Shown here: positions 36,146 through 45,174 of the stretch, piece after piece
Numbering within the stretch: position 1 is the first letter of the stretch
Layout: each line of letters opens with the position of its first letter
Position numbers and translations under genes: made by a program
DNA from: Cognatundibacterium crateris
GTDB taxonomy: Bacteria; Pseudomonadota; Gammaproteobacteria; Burkholderiales; Burkholderiaceae_D
DNA length: 64,000 nt
Assembly: GCF_010078235.1 (NCBI RefSeq)
Contig: NZ_JAABOS010000001.1
Coordinates: forward strand, 558,001 to 622,000
Direction: 5' to 3'
Notes under the pieces: model-generated
The model's input: the letters and a program-made list of their open reading frames with translations, nothing else
Told to the model about the DNA's origin: nothing
Databases searched by the model: none

Positions 36146-36175
36146 AATAGAGTCTCTTTCATTCAGGGAAGTTCC
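36146..36175 (-). promoter_or_regulatory. Sigma-E-type promoter of rpoE-rseA-rseB-degP
   Basis: Read leftward: GGAACTT (36169-36175) at -35, a 17-base spacer, and TCTATT (36146-36151) at -10. GGAACTT is the sigma-E consensus -35. The site lies across the stop codon region of the preceding membrane-protein gene and 86 bases before the rpoE start. The -10 match is partial. Confidence 0.65.
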
Positions 36176-36650
36176 CGGGTTTCATGACTTTCCTGCTTTC
36201 TTTTTGCTGAAACTGCTGCAAACTGATCAGCGCACGTCTCAGGTCACGCCTGACAGCGACAGGCGCAGAGTCCGGCAGCAGCAAGAAAGAAAGTGCAGAA
36301 CCATCCTCACCCACAAATTCCAGCGCCGCCAGATGACTCCAGAACAGAGATGCAGGCCCCAGCGTGCAGACCTGAGCAGACGACCAGGCTGGCGCGCACC
36401 AGACATGCAGCAGGCAAAGTCCATCGCTGCTTACGACGACGCGCAAAGTTCGCTGGGTCCGCCACCAATACCAGACTTGCCGAGCGAGCAAGATACCTGA
36501 AATCATAGTCAGTGCAATCAGCCACGGGCGCGGACAGTCAATAATTAACAATGAATAACAAACACTGAAGCAAGCACAGACTGCCATTGCCAGCACCAAT
36601 GCCAGCAAAGTGCGCGACGGTCTCAGATCAGCAAGGATGGATGGCTGCAT
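36159..36650 (-). CDS. YgfX/CptA-like membrane protein
   Basis: 163 residues: a short basic N-terminus (LRPSRTLLALVL), two membrane helices (about 14-55, with LIIDCPRPWLIALTMISGILLARQVWYWWR) and a soluble C-terminal domain (about 65-155, LRVVVSSDGLCLLHV, SSAQVCTLGPASLFWSH, LLLPDSAPVAVRRDLRRAL). This is the layout of the YgfX family, often found beside rpoE and nadB in betaproteobacteria. YgfX has been linked to cytoskeletal interaction and a toxin role in E. coli, but no antitoxin SdhE gene is adjacent here. Assignment is by architecture. Confidence 0.65.
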   Translation of the reverse strand: MQPSILADLRPSRTLLALVLAMAVCACFSVCYSLLIIDCPRPWLIALTMISGILLARQVWYWWRTQRTLRVVVSSDGLCLLHVWCAPAWSSAQVCTLGPASLFWSHLAALEFVGEDGSALSFLLLPDSAPVAVRRDLRRALISLQQFQQKESRKVMKPGNFPE

Positions 36651-36671
36651 CAGCCTGGCCCCTGAATGAAA

Positions 36672-36707
36672 AAAAGCACCTCATTTCCGAAGAAATGAAG
36701 TGCTTTT
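36672..36707 (-). terminator. Intrinsic terminator after fabF
   Basis: AAAAGCAC-C-TCATTTC / GAAATGA-A-GTGCTTTT, a 15-bp stem with one mismatch and T tracts on both strands, between fabF and the YgfX-like gene. It separates the fatty-acid cluster from the sigma-E operon. Confidence 0.88.
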
Positions 36708-36744
36708 ATGTAGATGCTATGCATCAGTCAGATGTATCAGGCGA

Positions 36745-37986
36745 TCAGACTTTTGCAAAGATCAAGGTGCCGTTCGTTCCACCAAAACCAAACGAATTTT
36801 TCATCGCATAATCGATCTTGACGTCTCTCGCTACATTGGCACAGTAGTCGAGATCACATTCAGGATCCTGATTAAAGATGTTGATCGTTGGCGGTGAAAG
36901 CTGATGATGCACAGCCAATACCGTGAAAACAGATTCCAGACCACCCGCACCACCGAGCAAATGCCCGGTCATGGATTTGGTGGAATTGACTGTCAGCTTG
37001 TAGGCATGATCACCATAAGCAGCTTTGATCGCATCCGTTTCGTTTTTATCACCCAGAGGCGTCGATGTACCATGCGCATTCAGATATTGAATCTGATCCG
37101 CATTCAGGCCGGCATTTTTCAATGCATTGACCATACTGCGGCGCGGACCATCCATGCTAGGGGAAGTGATATGGTAGGCATCGCCACTCATGCCGAAGCC
37201 AACGACTTCTGCATAAATTTTGGCACCGCGTGCTTTCGCATGCTCATACTCTTCCAGCATCATGACACCGGCACCTTCACCGAGCACAAAGCCATCGCGG
37301 TCTTTGTCCCACGGACGCGATGCCGTTGCCGGATCATCGTTACGTGAAGACAAGGCACGCGCTGACGCAAATCCACCCAGTCCCAGCGGGGAAATCGTGG
37401 ATTCCGCACCACCGGCTATCATTGCGTCTGCATCACCGTATTCAATCATACGGGCAGCAGAACCTATGCAATGCAGACCTGTGGTACAGGCTGTGACGAT
37501 CGCGAGATTAGGGCCCTTCAGGCCATACTTGATCGACAAATGGCCGGAAATCATGTTGATAATCGACGCTGGCACAAAGAAAGGACTGATGCGGCGTGGG
37601 CCACGTTCGATCAGCGTTTCCTTGGTTTCTTCTATCATAGGCAAGCCGCCGATACCAGAACCAACGATCACGCCGACGCGATCAGCATTTTCTTCTGTGA
37701 CAGTGAAACCACTATCCTGAAACGCCTGCATCCCGGCAGCAATGCCGAAATGGATGAAGGTATCCATGTTACGGGCTTCTTTTGCCGGCAGATATTCCTC
37801 GACATTGAAGCCTTTCACTTCTCCCGCGAAATGCGTGGAAAAGGGAGTTGCATCAAATTTGGTGATCGTGGCAATACCTGACTGGCCAGCCTTGACAGCA
37901 TCCCAGGCACTGGAAATTGTATTGCCTACTGGCGAAATACAACCCAGACCGGTTACCACGACACGACGTTTAAGCGTACGACTCAA
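36745..37986 (-). CDS. fabF: 3-oxoacyl-ACP synthase II
   Basis: 413 residues. The start codon is TTG at 37986: AGGAG sits six bases upstream and no ATG occurs before residue 74, deep inside the conserved fold. Catalytic residues: Cys167 in [12 protein letters not shown], His in [11 protein letters not shown] and His in [13 protein letters not shown], plus the C-terminal [14 protein letters not shown]. It condenses malonyl-ACP with acyl-ACP in chain elongation. It follows acpP by 34 bases and is the last gene of the leftward fatty-acid cluster. Confidence 0.97.
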   Translation of the reverse strand: MSRTLKRRVVVTGLGCISPVGNTISSAWDAVKAGQSGIATITKFDATPFSTHFAGEVKGFNVEEYLPAKEARNMDTFIHFGIAAGMQAFQDSGFTVTEENADRVGVIVGSGIGGLPMIEETKETLIERGPRRISPFFVPASIINMISGHLSIKYGLKGPNLAIVTACTTGLHCIGSAARMIEYGDADAMIAGGAESTISPLGLGGFASARALSSRNDDPATASRPWDKDRDGFVLGEGAGVMMLEEYEHAKARGAKIYAEVVGFGMSGDAYHITSPSMDGPRRSMVNALKNAGLNADQIQYLNAHGTSTPLGDKNETDAIKAAYGDHAYKLTVNSTKSMTGHLLGGAGGLESVFTVLAVHHQLSPPTINIFNQDPECDLDYCANVARDVKIDYAMKNSFGFGGTNGTLIFAKV

Positions 37987-38020
37987 GCGCTTCTCCTGGA
38001 TTTAAAAACGGGGTAATGAA

Positions 38021-38260
38021 TTACGCCTTGAGGTGTGCAGTTGCGTAATCAATCGCTTGTTGCACTGTTGTGATTTTTTCAGCTTGCTCGTCAGGGATTT
38101 CCATTTCGAATTCGTCTTCGAGCGCCATCACCAGTTCAACTGTATCCAGGGAATCAGCACCCAGATCATCAACGAAAGAGGATTCGTTTTTGATGTCAGC
38201 TTCAGCGACGCCCAGTTGTTCAGCGACGATTTTCTTAACGCGTTGTTCGATATCGGACAT
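38021..38260 (-). CDS. acpP: Acyl carrier protein
   Basis: 79 residues from the ATG at 38260 with GGAGA eight bases upstream. The phosphopantetheine attachment site is Ser37 in [15 protein letters not shown], and the acidic helix II ([15 protein letters not shown]) is characteristic. It carries growing acyl chains to FabD, FabH, FabF, FabG and PlsX, all encoded beside it. A 234-base gap upstream suggests its own promoter in addition to read-through from fabG. Confidence 0.98.
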   Translation of the reverse strand: MSDIEQRVKKIVAEQLGVAEADIKNESSFVDDLGADSLDTVELVMALEDEFEMEIPDEQAEKITTVQQAIDYATAHLKA

Positions 38261-38311
38261 GTGTATCTCCAGTGAAAAAATCAAAAATAAGGGCCTACAG
38301 AAAGTGCGCGC

Positions 38312-38342
38312 ATTTTAGCAGGTTTGTAGACAAAAAATGCAA
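38312..38342 (-). promoter_or_regulatory. Candidate acpP promoter
   Basis: Read leftward: TTGCAT (38337-38342), 19-base spacer, TAAAAT (38312-38317), 52 bases before the acpP start. The long spacer weakens it; a separate acpP promoter is known in other proteobacteria. Confidence 0.4.
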
Positions 38343-38494
38343 GACCCAATTTATTTAGTCATAACTCCGCTTAAAATCGGCGAAATGTCTAATTTTTACC
38401 AACAAACTACCAGATACCTGCACAAAACCGTTCCAAGCTGAAATGACAGTAAACAATCAAGTCAGCGGAATCCGGCTATGCCGGCATCCTATTT

Positions 38495-39247
38495 TTAAGC
38501 CAGGTACATCCCGCCATTCACATGCAGGGTGGTACCGGTAATATATCCGGCATCGGGTGAAGCCAGGAATACTGTCGCGGCAGCGATATCTTCGGGACGA
38601 CCGAGTTTCGCCATCGGAATCTGCACCAAAATTGCCGCTTTTTGCTCATCGCTGAGCGCCTTAGTCATATCGGTATCAATGAAACCGGGCGCAATACAGT
38701 TAACAGTGATATTCCGGCTACCTATCTCACGCGCTAATGCACGACTCATGCCAGCCACACCGGCTTTGGCCGCCGCATAGTTCATCTGACCAGGATTACC
38801 GGAAGAGCCGACAACGGAAGTAATATTAATAATGCGGCCATGCTTAGCTTTCATCATGCCACGCAATACTGCACGCGACAGGCGCGCGACTGAATTCAGA
38901 TTGGTGGTAATCACATTATCCCAATCCTCTTCCTTCATGCGCATTGCCAGCTGATCTTGAGTAATCCCCGCATTATTGACGAGTATGGACAGGCTGCCGA
39001 ATTCTTTTTGAATTTCATCAACCAGGCCAGAGCAGCGCTCTACGTCGTTCACATTAAAAGCGACGCCCTTACCCGCTTCCGGACTGATTTCAGCGAGGTA
39101 GGCCGAAATTGCCTGCGCGCCGGATTCTGTGGTTGCAGTACCAATCACTTTGGCACCAGCCTGAGCCAGCGCAACAGCAATCGCCTTACCTATGCCGCGT
39201 GAAGCGCCGGTAACCAGCGCTACTTGATTTGCTAATGGTTGAGTCAT
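38495..39247 (-). CDS. fabG: 3-oxoacyl-ACP reductase
   Basis: 250 residues, short-chain dehydrogenase. NADPH-binding VTGASRGIGKAIAVALAQAG, the NNAGI motif, and the catalytic Ser-Tyr-Lys (ITSVVGSSGNPGQMNYAAAKAG) are all present; the C-terminus TGTTLHVNGGMYLA is typical of FabG. It reduces 3-oxoacyl-ACP. The start overlaps the fabD stop by 4 bases (ATGA), indicating translational coupling. Confidence 0.97.
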   Translation of the reverse strand: MTQPLANQVALVTGASRGIGKAIAVALAQAGAKVIGTATTESGAQAISAYLAEISPEAGKGVAFNVNDVERCSGLVDEIQKEFGSLSILVNNAGITQDQLAMRMKEEDWDNVITTNLNSVARLSRAVLRGMMKAKHGRIINITSVVGSSGNPGQMNYAAAKAGVAGMSRALAREIGSRNITVNCIAPGFIDTDMTKALSDEQKAAILVQIPMAKLGRPEDIAAATVFLASPDAGYITGTTLHVNGGMYLA

Positions 39248-40176
39248 TTCAATAATTCCAAGACTTTTTCTAAACTTGCCTGATCAAAAATAGTTTCGCC
39301 GACCAATTCGCCTTGTATGCGCTTAGTCAAACCGCTCAATACTTTACCCGGACCACATTCAATCACATGGCTGATACCAGCCTGATGCATAGCCTCTATG
39401 GTTTCCACCCAGCGCACCGGACTCGCAGCCTGACGCACCAGCGCATCCTTGATCGCTACCGTATCATTGACTATCGCCACATCGACATTATTAATCAGCG
39501 CGATTTGTGGTGCAGAAAAATTCAGTTCTGCCATATAAGCCTGCAAACGATCTGAGGCTGGTTTCAGCAACGAGGAATGGAATGGTGCAGACACTGGCAA
39601 AGGCAATGCGCGCTTGGCACCTTTGGCCTTAGCGATTTCACAGGCGCGCTCAACGGCAGCCTTGGAACCCGCAATCACCACCTGCGCCGGCGCATTGAAG
39701 TTAACCGCCTCAACCACTTCACCCTGCGCCGCTTCGGCACAAGCTGCTTTCACATCTTCATCACTCAGACCCAGTATCGCTGCCATACCGCCTTGACCAA
39801 CCGGCACCGCCTCTTGCATCGCCTGAGCACGGAAACGCACCAGCGGCACAGCATCTTTAAAGGCGATCACACCGGCTGCTACCAGCGCGGAATATTCGCC
39901 CAGACTATGACCGGCAACCAGGCGCGGTACCGCACCACCTGCAGCGATCCAGGCGCGATAGCAGGCTACCGCCGCAGTCAGCATCACGGGTTGTGTATTG
40001 GTCGTCAGGTCCAGCGCTTCTTTCGGGCCCTCTGCGATCAATTTACCCAGATCAAATCCCAGTGCATCAGAGGCTTCCGCAACGGTTGCCTGCACCACCG
40101 GATTATCAGCAAAGCCATTCAGCATGCCGATAGCCTGAGAACCCTGACCGGGAAAAACAAATGCAAATTGGGTCAT
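39244..40176 (-). CDS. fabD: Malonyl-CoA:ACP transacylase
   Basis: 310 residues. Opens FVFPGQGSQAIGML; nucleophile Ser in GHSLGEYSALVAAG; catalytic His in PVSAPFHSSLLKPA; Arg in VRFRAQAMQEAVP; Gln11-type contact in GQGSQ. It moves malonyl groups from CoA to ACP. It lies 105 bases after fabH, whose 3' end and this gap contain no terminator, and overlaps fabG by 4 bases. Confidence 0.97.
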   Translation of the reverse strand: MTQFAFVFPGQGSQAIGMLNGFADNPVVQATVAEASDALGFDLGKLIAEGPKEALDLTTNTQPVMLTAAVACYRAWIAAGGAVPRLVAGHSLGEYSALVAAGVIAFKDAVPLVRFRAQAMQEAVPVGQGGMAAILGLSDEDVKAACAEAAQGEVVEAVNFNAPAQVVIAGSKAAVERACEIAKAKGAKRALPLPVSAPFHSSLLKPASDRLQAYMAELNFSAPQIALINNVDVAIVNDTVAIKDALVRQAASPVRWVETIEAMHQAGISHVIECGPGKVLSGLTKRIQGELVGETIFDQASLEKVLELLK

Positions 40177-40281
40177 TTTTCTAAGTCTCTCTTTATAGAA
40201 TAATAGAAATAAATTTCTTTTTCTTTAACACTTCATCATGCCGCAACGCTTGCGCAAACCAAGGCAGCAAGCGCTTCAACA

Positions 40282-41268
40282 TTACATTTGGACGATCGCT
40301 GCACCCCAGGTAAAGCCGCCACCTACACCTTCCAGCAAGACTTTATGTCCGGGCTGCACACGTCCATCACGCACGGCCAGATCCAGTGCTAGTGGAATCG
40401 ACGCAGCAGAGGTATTACCATGCTGATCTACCGTGACCACCAGCTTCTCCAGCGGCAAACGCATTTTCTTTGCTGTGCTCTGCATAATACGGATATTGGC
40501 CTGATGCGGGATCAGCCAGTCGATATCACTGGCTTGCAGTCCAGCCAGTTCCAATGCCTCATTCGCCACCTTTTCCAGCACCGTCACCGCCAGCTTGAAC
40601 ACCGCCTGACCATCCATGTGCAGATAGGCACTGCCCGCTACCACACCCTGCTCTACATTCCCTGGCACACACAGAATATCCTGATAGCTGCCATCGGCAT
40701 GCAGCTTGGTCGCCAGCACGCCCGGCGTTTCCGAACGTGACATCACCACTGCACCGGCACCGTCACCAAACAACACACAAGTGGTACGGTCTTCAAAATT
40801 CAAAATTCGCGAAAATACTTCAGCACCAATGACCAGTACGTTTTTGTGGGCACCGGATTTAATCATGCTGTCGGCTACCGCCATCGCATACATAAATCCA
40901 CTGCACACCGCCTGCACGTCCATCGCCGCTGCACCATTCTGAATTCCCAGCTTGTTCTGCACCACACAGGCCGTACTTGGGAATCCACCGAGAAAATCCG
41001 GTGTCGAGGTCGCGAGGATAATCATGTCGATATCAGAAGCAGTCATGTGTGCTGCTTCCAGCGCACGTTTTGCAGCTTCTGTACCCAGATCACTGGCTTT
41101 TACACCAGGTTCTGCGTAATGACGGGACGCGATACCGCTGCGGGAAAAAATCCAGTCGTGCGAGGTTTCTATCCCTTTAGCGGCAAGCTGCTCCGTCAAC
41201 TCATGATTACTGACTGCTTTAGGCGGCAGATAACTGCCAGTACCGATAATTTTGCTGAAAAAAGTCAT
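40282..41268 (-). CDS. fabH: 3-oxoacyl-ACP synthase III
   Basis: 328 residues. Catalytic triad Cys ([14 protein letters not shown]), His ([11 protein letters not shown]) and Asn ([11 protein letters not shown]) with the end motif [13 protein letters not shown]. It starts fatty-acid synthesis from acetyl-CoA and malonyl-ACP. The start overlaps the plsX stop by 4 bases (ATGA). Opening [12 protein letters not shown] matches the family. Confidence 0.97.
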   Translation of the reverse strand: MTFFSKIIGTGSYLPPKAVSNHELTEQLAAKGIETSHDWIFSRSGIASRHYAEPGVKASDLGTEAAKRALEAAHMTASDIDMIILATSTPDFLGGFPSTACVVQNKLGIQNGAAAMDVQAVCSGFMYAMAVADSMIKSGAHKNVLVIGAEVFSRILNFEDRTTCVLFGDGAGAVVMSRSETPGVLATKLHADGSYQDILCVPGNVEQGVVAGSAYLHMDGQAVFKLAVTVLEKVANEALELAGLQASDIDWLIPHQANIRIMQSTAKKMRLPLEKLVVTVDQHGNTSAASIPLALDLAVRDGRVQPGHKVLLEGVGGGFTWGAAIVQM

Positions 41269-42341
41269 GCGGTTTTTTGTACCAGTGGTTCGTTATATTC
41301 AGGCGCAGCCGGGTCTGCCACCGGCATCAGTTTCGCCATCGAAGTCGAGATACGGGTGAGCACATCATTTTTTGCAGCGTCAAACGCCCGCTGTATCGCC
41401 CACTCGTAACTGTATTTATCCGCACTGCCATGACTCTTAAATACCAAACCGCGCAGACCCAGCAGGCTGCCGCCGTTGTAATTAGAGGGGTTCATGGTAC
41501 GTGAGATAGATTTCAATGCGCCACGTGCAATCAATGCACCCAGCATATTGAGGGGATTACTCTTAAATGCGTCGGTCAGGGTGGTTTTTACAAAACGCCC
41601 CATGCCTTCCGCTGCTTTCGTGGTCACATTACCGACGAAGCCATCGCAAACCACGATATCGGTAGTACCCTTGAATATGTCATTGCCCTCTACGTTGCCA
41701 TAGAAGTTAAGCAGGCCGCGCTCATGGTCGGCACGCAGCAAGACAGCGGTTTTCTTGACCACGTCATTGCCTTTAATATCTTCCTCACCCACGTTCAGCA
41801 AGCCTATGGTCGGACGCTCATTGCCTTCCAGCGCAGAAACCAGGGCTGATCCCATAATCGCGAACTGATGCAAGTGCAAAGGTTCGCAATCGACGTTCGC
41901 GCCGAGATCCAGCATATAAGTGGGACGGTTTTTTTGATTCGGTAACATGCTGCAGATAGCGGGGCGATCCACGCCCTGCATCGTCTTAAGTACATAGCGC
42001 GATACTGCCATCAGGGCACCGGTATTTCCGGCCGATACGCAAGCCTGTGCTGCGCCTTCTTTCACCTGGGTCAGCGCTACGCGCATGGAGGAATCTTTTT
42101 TCCGGCGCAATGCAATCTCGACCGGGTCATCCATGGCAACCACTTCGGACGCATGGATTACCTTCAGACGTGGATGATTGCTTGCATGGTTTTTTTTCAG
42201 CTCTTCCTGAACTTCAGATTCCAGGCCAACCAGCAGGAACTCGACATCCGGTTCGCGATTGGCAAAGGCAACAGCTGCTGCCACAGTAACCGCAGGCCCA
42301 TGATCCCCGCCCATGCAGTCAATAGAAATTTTTATTGTCAT
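41265..42341 (-). CDS. plsX: Phosphate acyltransferase PlsX
   Basis: 358 residues: [19 protein letters not shown] at the start, [17 protein letters not shown], then [15 protein letters not shown] and [17 protein letters not shown], all family signatures. It forms acyl-phosphate from acyl-ACP for PlsY in membrane phospholipid synthesis. First gene of plsX-fabH-fabD-fabG; a strong terminator at 42531-42575 separates it from rpmF upstream, so a promoter must lie in 42342-42530. Confidence 0.97.
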   Translation of the reverse strand: MTIKISIDCMGGDHGPAVTVAAAVAFANREPDVEFLLVGLESEVQEELKKNHASNHPRLKVIHASEVVAMDDPVEIALRRKKDSSMRVALTQVKEGAAQACVSAGNTGALMAVSRYVLKTMQGVDRPAICSMLPNQKNRPTYMLDLGANVDCEPLHLHQFAIMGSALVSALEGNERPTIGLLNVGEEDIKGNDVVKKTAVLLRADHERGLLNFYGNVEGNDIFKGTTDIVVCDGFVGNVTTKAAEGMGRFVKTTLTDAFKSNPLNMLGALIARGALKSISRTMNPSNYNGGSLLGLRGLVFKSHGSADKYSYEWAIQRAFDAAKNDVLTRISTSMAKLMPVADPAAPEYNEPLVQKTA

Positions 42342-42530
42342 GTAGTATTACGCAACTTCAAGCCGAAACGCCTAGTGTATCAAATTAGAGGACTATTTCA
42401 GTTATTTTCATTGCCATTTTGCAAGTATTTAATAAAAAAACCGGCAAAACAAGATTTTTACCGGCACCGGTGCTGCAAAATTTTCAAGAAAACCTGTTCA
42501 TCAGCATGAATCCCAGAAAAATTTGCCCAT

Positions 42531-42575
42531 AAAAAAAGCGGCGCCAAGTTCTAGACTTGTCACGCCGCTCTTTTT
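42531..42575 (-). terminator. Intrinsic terminator after rpmF
   Basis: Leftward hairpin with arms AGCGGCG (42537-42543) and CGCCGCT (42563-42569), inner CAAG/CTTG pairing around TTCTAGA, and an AAAAAAA/T tract on the left side. It lies between rpmF and plsX. Confidence 0.85.
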
Positions 42576-42589
42576 ACCAAGAAAACGAA

Positions 42590-42772
42590 TTATTCGTCGT
42601 TCTTAGTTTTCAATACTTTACGACCACGGTAAAAGCCGTTAGGGCTGATGTGGTGACGCAGATGTGTCTCACCAGTTGTTGGCTCGATACCTAACTGTGG
42701 TGCAGTCAGGAAATCGTGGGAACGGTGCATGCCACGCTTGGATGGGGACTTTTTATTTTGCTGAACTGCCAT
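42590..42772 (-). CDS. rpmF: 50S ribosomal protein L32
   Basis: 60 residues from the ATG at 42772, with AGGAG five bases upstream. Matches L32 end to end: [33 protein letters not shown] and GFYRGRKVL. The zinc-binding Cys ribbon is absent (a Cys-minus L32), as usual in Betaproteobacteria. It follows yceD by 138 bases, the conserved yceD-rpmF pair. Confidence 0.97.
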   Translation of the reverse strand: MAVQQNKKSPSKRGMHRSHDFLTAPQLGIEPTTGETHLRHHISPNGFYRGRKVLKTKNDE

Positions 42773-42910
42773 GATAACTCCTAATACTTCAAAAAATGTT
42801 TCTAAAAATTTACACACCTGGCTAAAGAATGCACACATCGCAATGCGAACATCGCCAACCAAGAATCCCTAACAATACTTCGACCTGAGTGTTTTTTCAG
42901 AATAATGCCA

Positions 42911-43435
42911 CTAGGTACGCCCATTTATTGTCTTCAGCACGGCAAACGGCGATTCTTTTTTACCGACTTCTGCGTCAATCCCTGCAGTAGATTTTGCTGA
43001 AGCCAACGATACATCCGGGCATACTGCATGTTTGGGCGATTGGGGTATTGCCAGCAGCGCCTCATCCTCTATCAAATCCATGATATTGAACGCTTTACTG
43101 CCCACTACAACATCGACCTCGTCATCTTCAAGCAATGCCTCAATTTCATCAGCATTTTCTTCGTTTTTGGCGAGTATCAATACAGACTCTGAGTCTATCT
43201 CATATGCAAATGGAGCCAGACAACGCTGGCAATTCAGATTCACACTACCAGTCACACTCAGTATCAGGCGGGGATGCCCCAGCTGATCTTTTCCGCCAGT
43301 CAGAGACCAATTCAGACTCCCTTCGGTGCCTGCACATTCCTCAGCCAGACGGGGTAAATCTGCGACCAGTATGCTTCCAGAACGCTGCTCTTCGAGCCGG
43401 CAAAACGTGAAAGCGTCAATCACAAAAGCTTGCAT
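42911..43435 (-). CDS. yceD: YceD/DUF177 family protein
   Basis: 174 residues. The DUF177 signature is a Cys pair in NLNCQRCLAPF around residue 70 and a second Cys in HAVCPDVS near 140, a possible zinc site. It has been linked to 23S rRNA accumulation (plant homologue) and always sits upstream of rpmF. The promoter at 43464-43493 serves it. It is divergent from maf. Confidence 0.93.
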   Translation of the reverse strand: MQAFVIDAFTFCRLEEQRSGSILVADLPRLAEECAGTEGSLNWSLTGGKDQLGHPRLILSVTGSVNLNCQRCLAPFAYEIDSESVLILAKNEENADEIEALLEDDEVDVVVGSKAFNIMDLIEDEALLAIPQSPKHAVCPDVSLASAKSTAGIDAEVGKKESPFAVLKTINGRT

Positions 43436-43463
43436 AGGATTATTTGAACCCAGAAAACCTGCG

Positions 43464-43493
43464 ATAATAACAGCACTTGCGCTTCTTAGTCAA
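43464..43493 (-). promoter_or_regulatory. Sigma-70 promoter of yceD-rpmF
   Basis: Read leftward: TTGACT (43488-43493), 18-base spacer, TATTAT (43464-43469), 28 bases before the yceD start. One of the better sigma-70 matches in the window. Confidence 0.65.
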
Positions 43494-43619
43494 AGGTCAC
43501 AATGGTTTTTTCAGAAAAATCATATGCTTGCAGTGCTTTTTTACTGTTCGGCACGCAAGCAAAGCCTGACCCGGCATCAGCGCAGCATCTCTGACACTTT
43601 CCAACGCCAGCCAACAACG

Positions 43620-44216
43620 ATGATAAACCCGACAATTATACTGGCTTCCAGCTCTGCTTACCGCAAAGAATTACTATCCAGACTGCAACTACCATTTCTG
43701 AGTATCGCGCCTGACATCGATGAGTCGCCCAGGCCCGGGGAAGGTCCGGCCGATACCGCCTTGCGCCTGGCGCAACAAAAAGCCCAGGCCATCGCCCGCC
43801 TTCACCCTGAGGCCTTAGTAATCGGCTCAGATCAGGTTGCCACGCTGGACGACTTGCAAATTGGGAAACCGGGCAATCATGCCAATGCGCTCAAGCAATT
43901 GCAGTTAATGCGAGGGCGTGAAGTGATTTTCCACACCGCGCTATGCCTGCTCGACAGCAGACAGGATGCACCCCAGCCTTTACAATTACGCAATGTGCAA
44001 ACCAGAGTGCAATTCCGTGATCTCAGTGACGCAGAACTGGATGCCTATCTGCACCTGGAACAGCCTTACGACTGCGCAGGCAGCGCTAAGAATGAAGCCT
44101 TGGGCATCAGTATCCTGTCTGCGATCCATAGTGATGATCCGACTGCACTGACCGGCCTGCCGCTGATCGCCCTGACGGATATGCTGCGGCATGCCGGCGT
44201 GCGCTTCTTTCGCTGA
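43620..44216 (+). CDS. Maf-family nucleotide pyrophosphatase (YceF-like)
   Basis: 198 residues from the ATG at 43620; the longer frame upstream is a shadow antisense to yceD. SSSAYRKELLSRL (phosphate-binding loop), DIDESPRPGEGPADTALRLA, and IGSDQVATLDD with catalytic Asp identify the family. The YceF subgroup hydrolyses m7GTP. No Shine-Dalgarno sequence is seen. Its position beside yceD-rpmF is conserved in Gram-negatives. Confidence 0.95.
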   Translation: MINPTIILASSSAYRKELLSRLQLPFLSIAPDIDESPRPGEGPADTALRLAQQKAQAIARLHPEALVIGSDQVATLDDLQIGKPGNHANALKQLQLMRGREVIFHTALCLLDSRQDAPQPLQLRNVQTRVQFRDLSDAELDAYLHLEQPYDCAGSAKNEALGISILSAIHSDDPTALTGLPLIALTDMLRHAGVRFFR

Positions 44217-44278
44217 ACTCTGCCAGCTGCAAACCAGCCGCTCCCGAATACCTAAATATCCAAAGAATACTCATCCCT

Positions 44279-45037
44279 ATGACGAAAACCGGCACCTTAT
44301 TTTTGATTCCCAACACCCTGGGCCTGTGCGAGACACAACAATCCAGCCTGCTGAGCAATATTATTCCCGAAGCGGTGCAGCAGATGTCTTCGCAACTCGG
44401 CTATCTGGTCGCAGAAAATGCCAAGACCACGCGCGCCTACCTGAAATTCCTGGCGCAGCAACATCCTTTGCGACTGGCCATGCAGGAAATTCAGATTCAG
44501 GAATTGAATATCAATACCCCGTCGCAGGCATTAGAAGGCTTATTGCAACCCCTGTTGCAAGGGCATGATGTGGGCCTGATTTCTGAGGCTGGTGTGCCTG
44601 CCGTGGCCGATCCGGGCGCCAATCTGGTCAGACTGGCGCATAGTAAGGGCATTGCGGTACGCCCGCTGGTCGGCCCGTCTTCGCTATTGCTGGCACTGAT
44701 GGGCAGCGGCCTTAACGGACAGAGTTTTGCATTCCATGGTTATCTGCCGACTGACGCCGCATTGCGTGCCAAACGCATCAAAGAATTGGAAGACCGTTCA
44801 CGCAAGGAAAAACAAACGCAGTTGCTGATAGAAACGCCTTACCGCAATGCTGCCATGCTGGAAGCACTGGCAACGCAATGCCAGCCGTCGACGCTGATCT
44901 GTGTCGCTACCGATCTGACACTGGCCAGCGAAGCTATACGCACGCTGACTGCTGCGGAATGGAAGAAGAAATTATCAGCCAACCAGGCGCCGGACTTTCA
45001 TAAAAAACCGACGGTATTCCTGTTCCTCGCCGCATAA
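44279..45037 (+). CDS. RsmI-like tetrapyrrole-methylase-fold SAM methyltransferase
   Basis: 252 residues. The TP_methylase fold is seen in GTLFLIPNTLG at the start, GLISEAGVPAVADPGANLVRLAHSKGI (SAM site) and RPLVGPSSLLLALMGSGLNGQSFAFHGYLP, then LLIETPYRNAAMLEAL. This is the shorter RsmI paralogue found with maf in Burkholderiales. RsmI proper 2'-O-methylates C1402 of 16S rRNA; substrate of this paralogue is unknown. It follows maf by 62 bases in the same direction. Confidence 0.9.
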   Translation: MTKTGTLFLIPNTLGLCETQQSSLLSNIIPEAVQQMSSQLGYLVAENAKTTRAYLKFLAQQHPLRLAMQEIQIQELNINTPSQALEGLLQPLLQGHDVGLISEAGVPAVADPGANLVRLAHSKGIAVRPLVGPSSLLLALMGSGLNGQSFAFHGYLPTDAALRAKRIKELEDRSRKEKQTQLLIETPYRNAAMLEALATQCQPSTLICVATDLTLASEAIRTLTAAEWKKKLSANQAPDFHKKPTVFLFLAA

Positions 45038-45174
45038 AAACGCACGACCGGTTGATTTTTCTAATTTCAGCTAAGATGGATGTTTTTAGGAAATGACGTA
45101 AAACAAGTCCGGTGCATCCCGGCATCACCTGTTTTACGCCCTCCCCTTACACGCAATTTCTACCGGAGCCACCC

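Noticed and set aside
43326-43619. N-terminal extension of maf
   Set aside because: The extra 98 residues are antisense to yceD and its promoter; the Maf fold starts at 43620.
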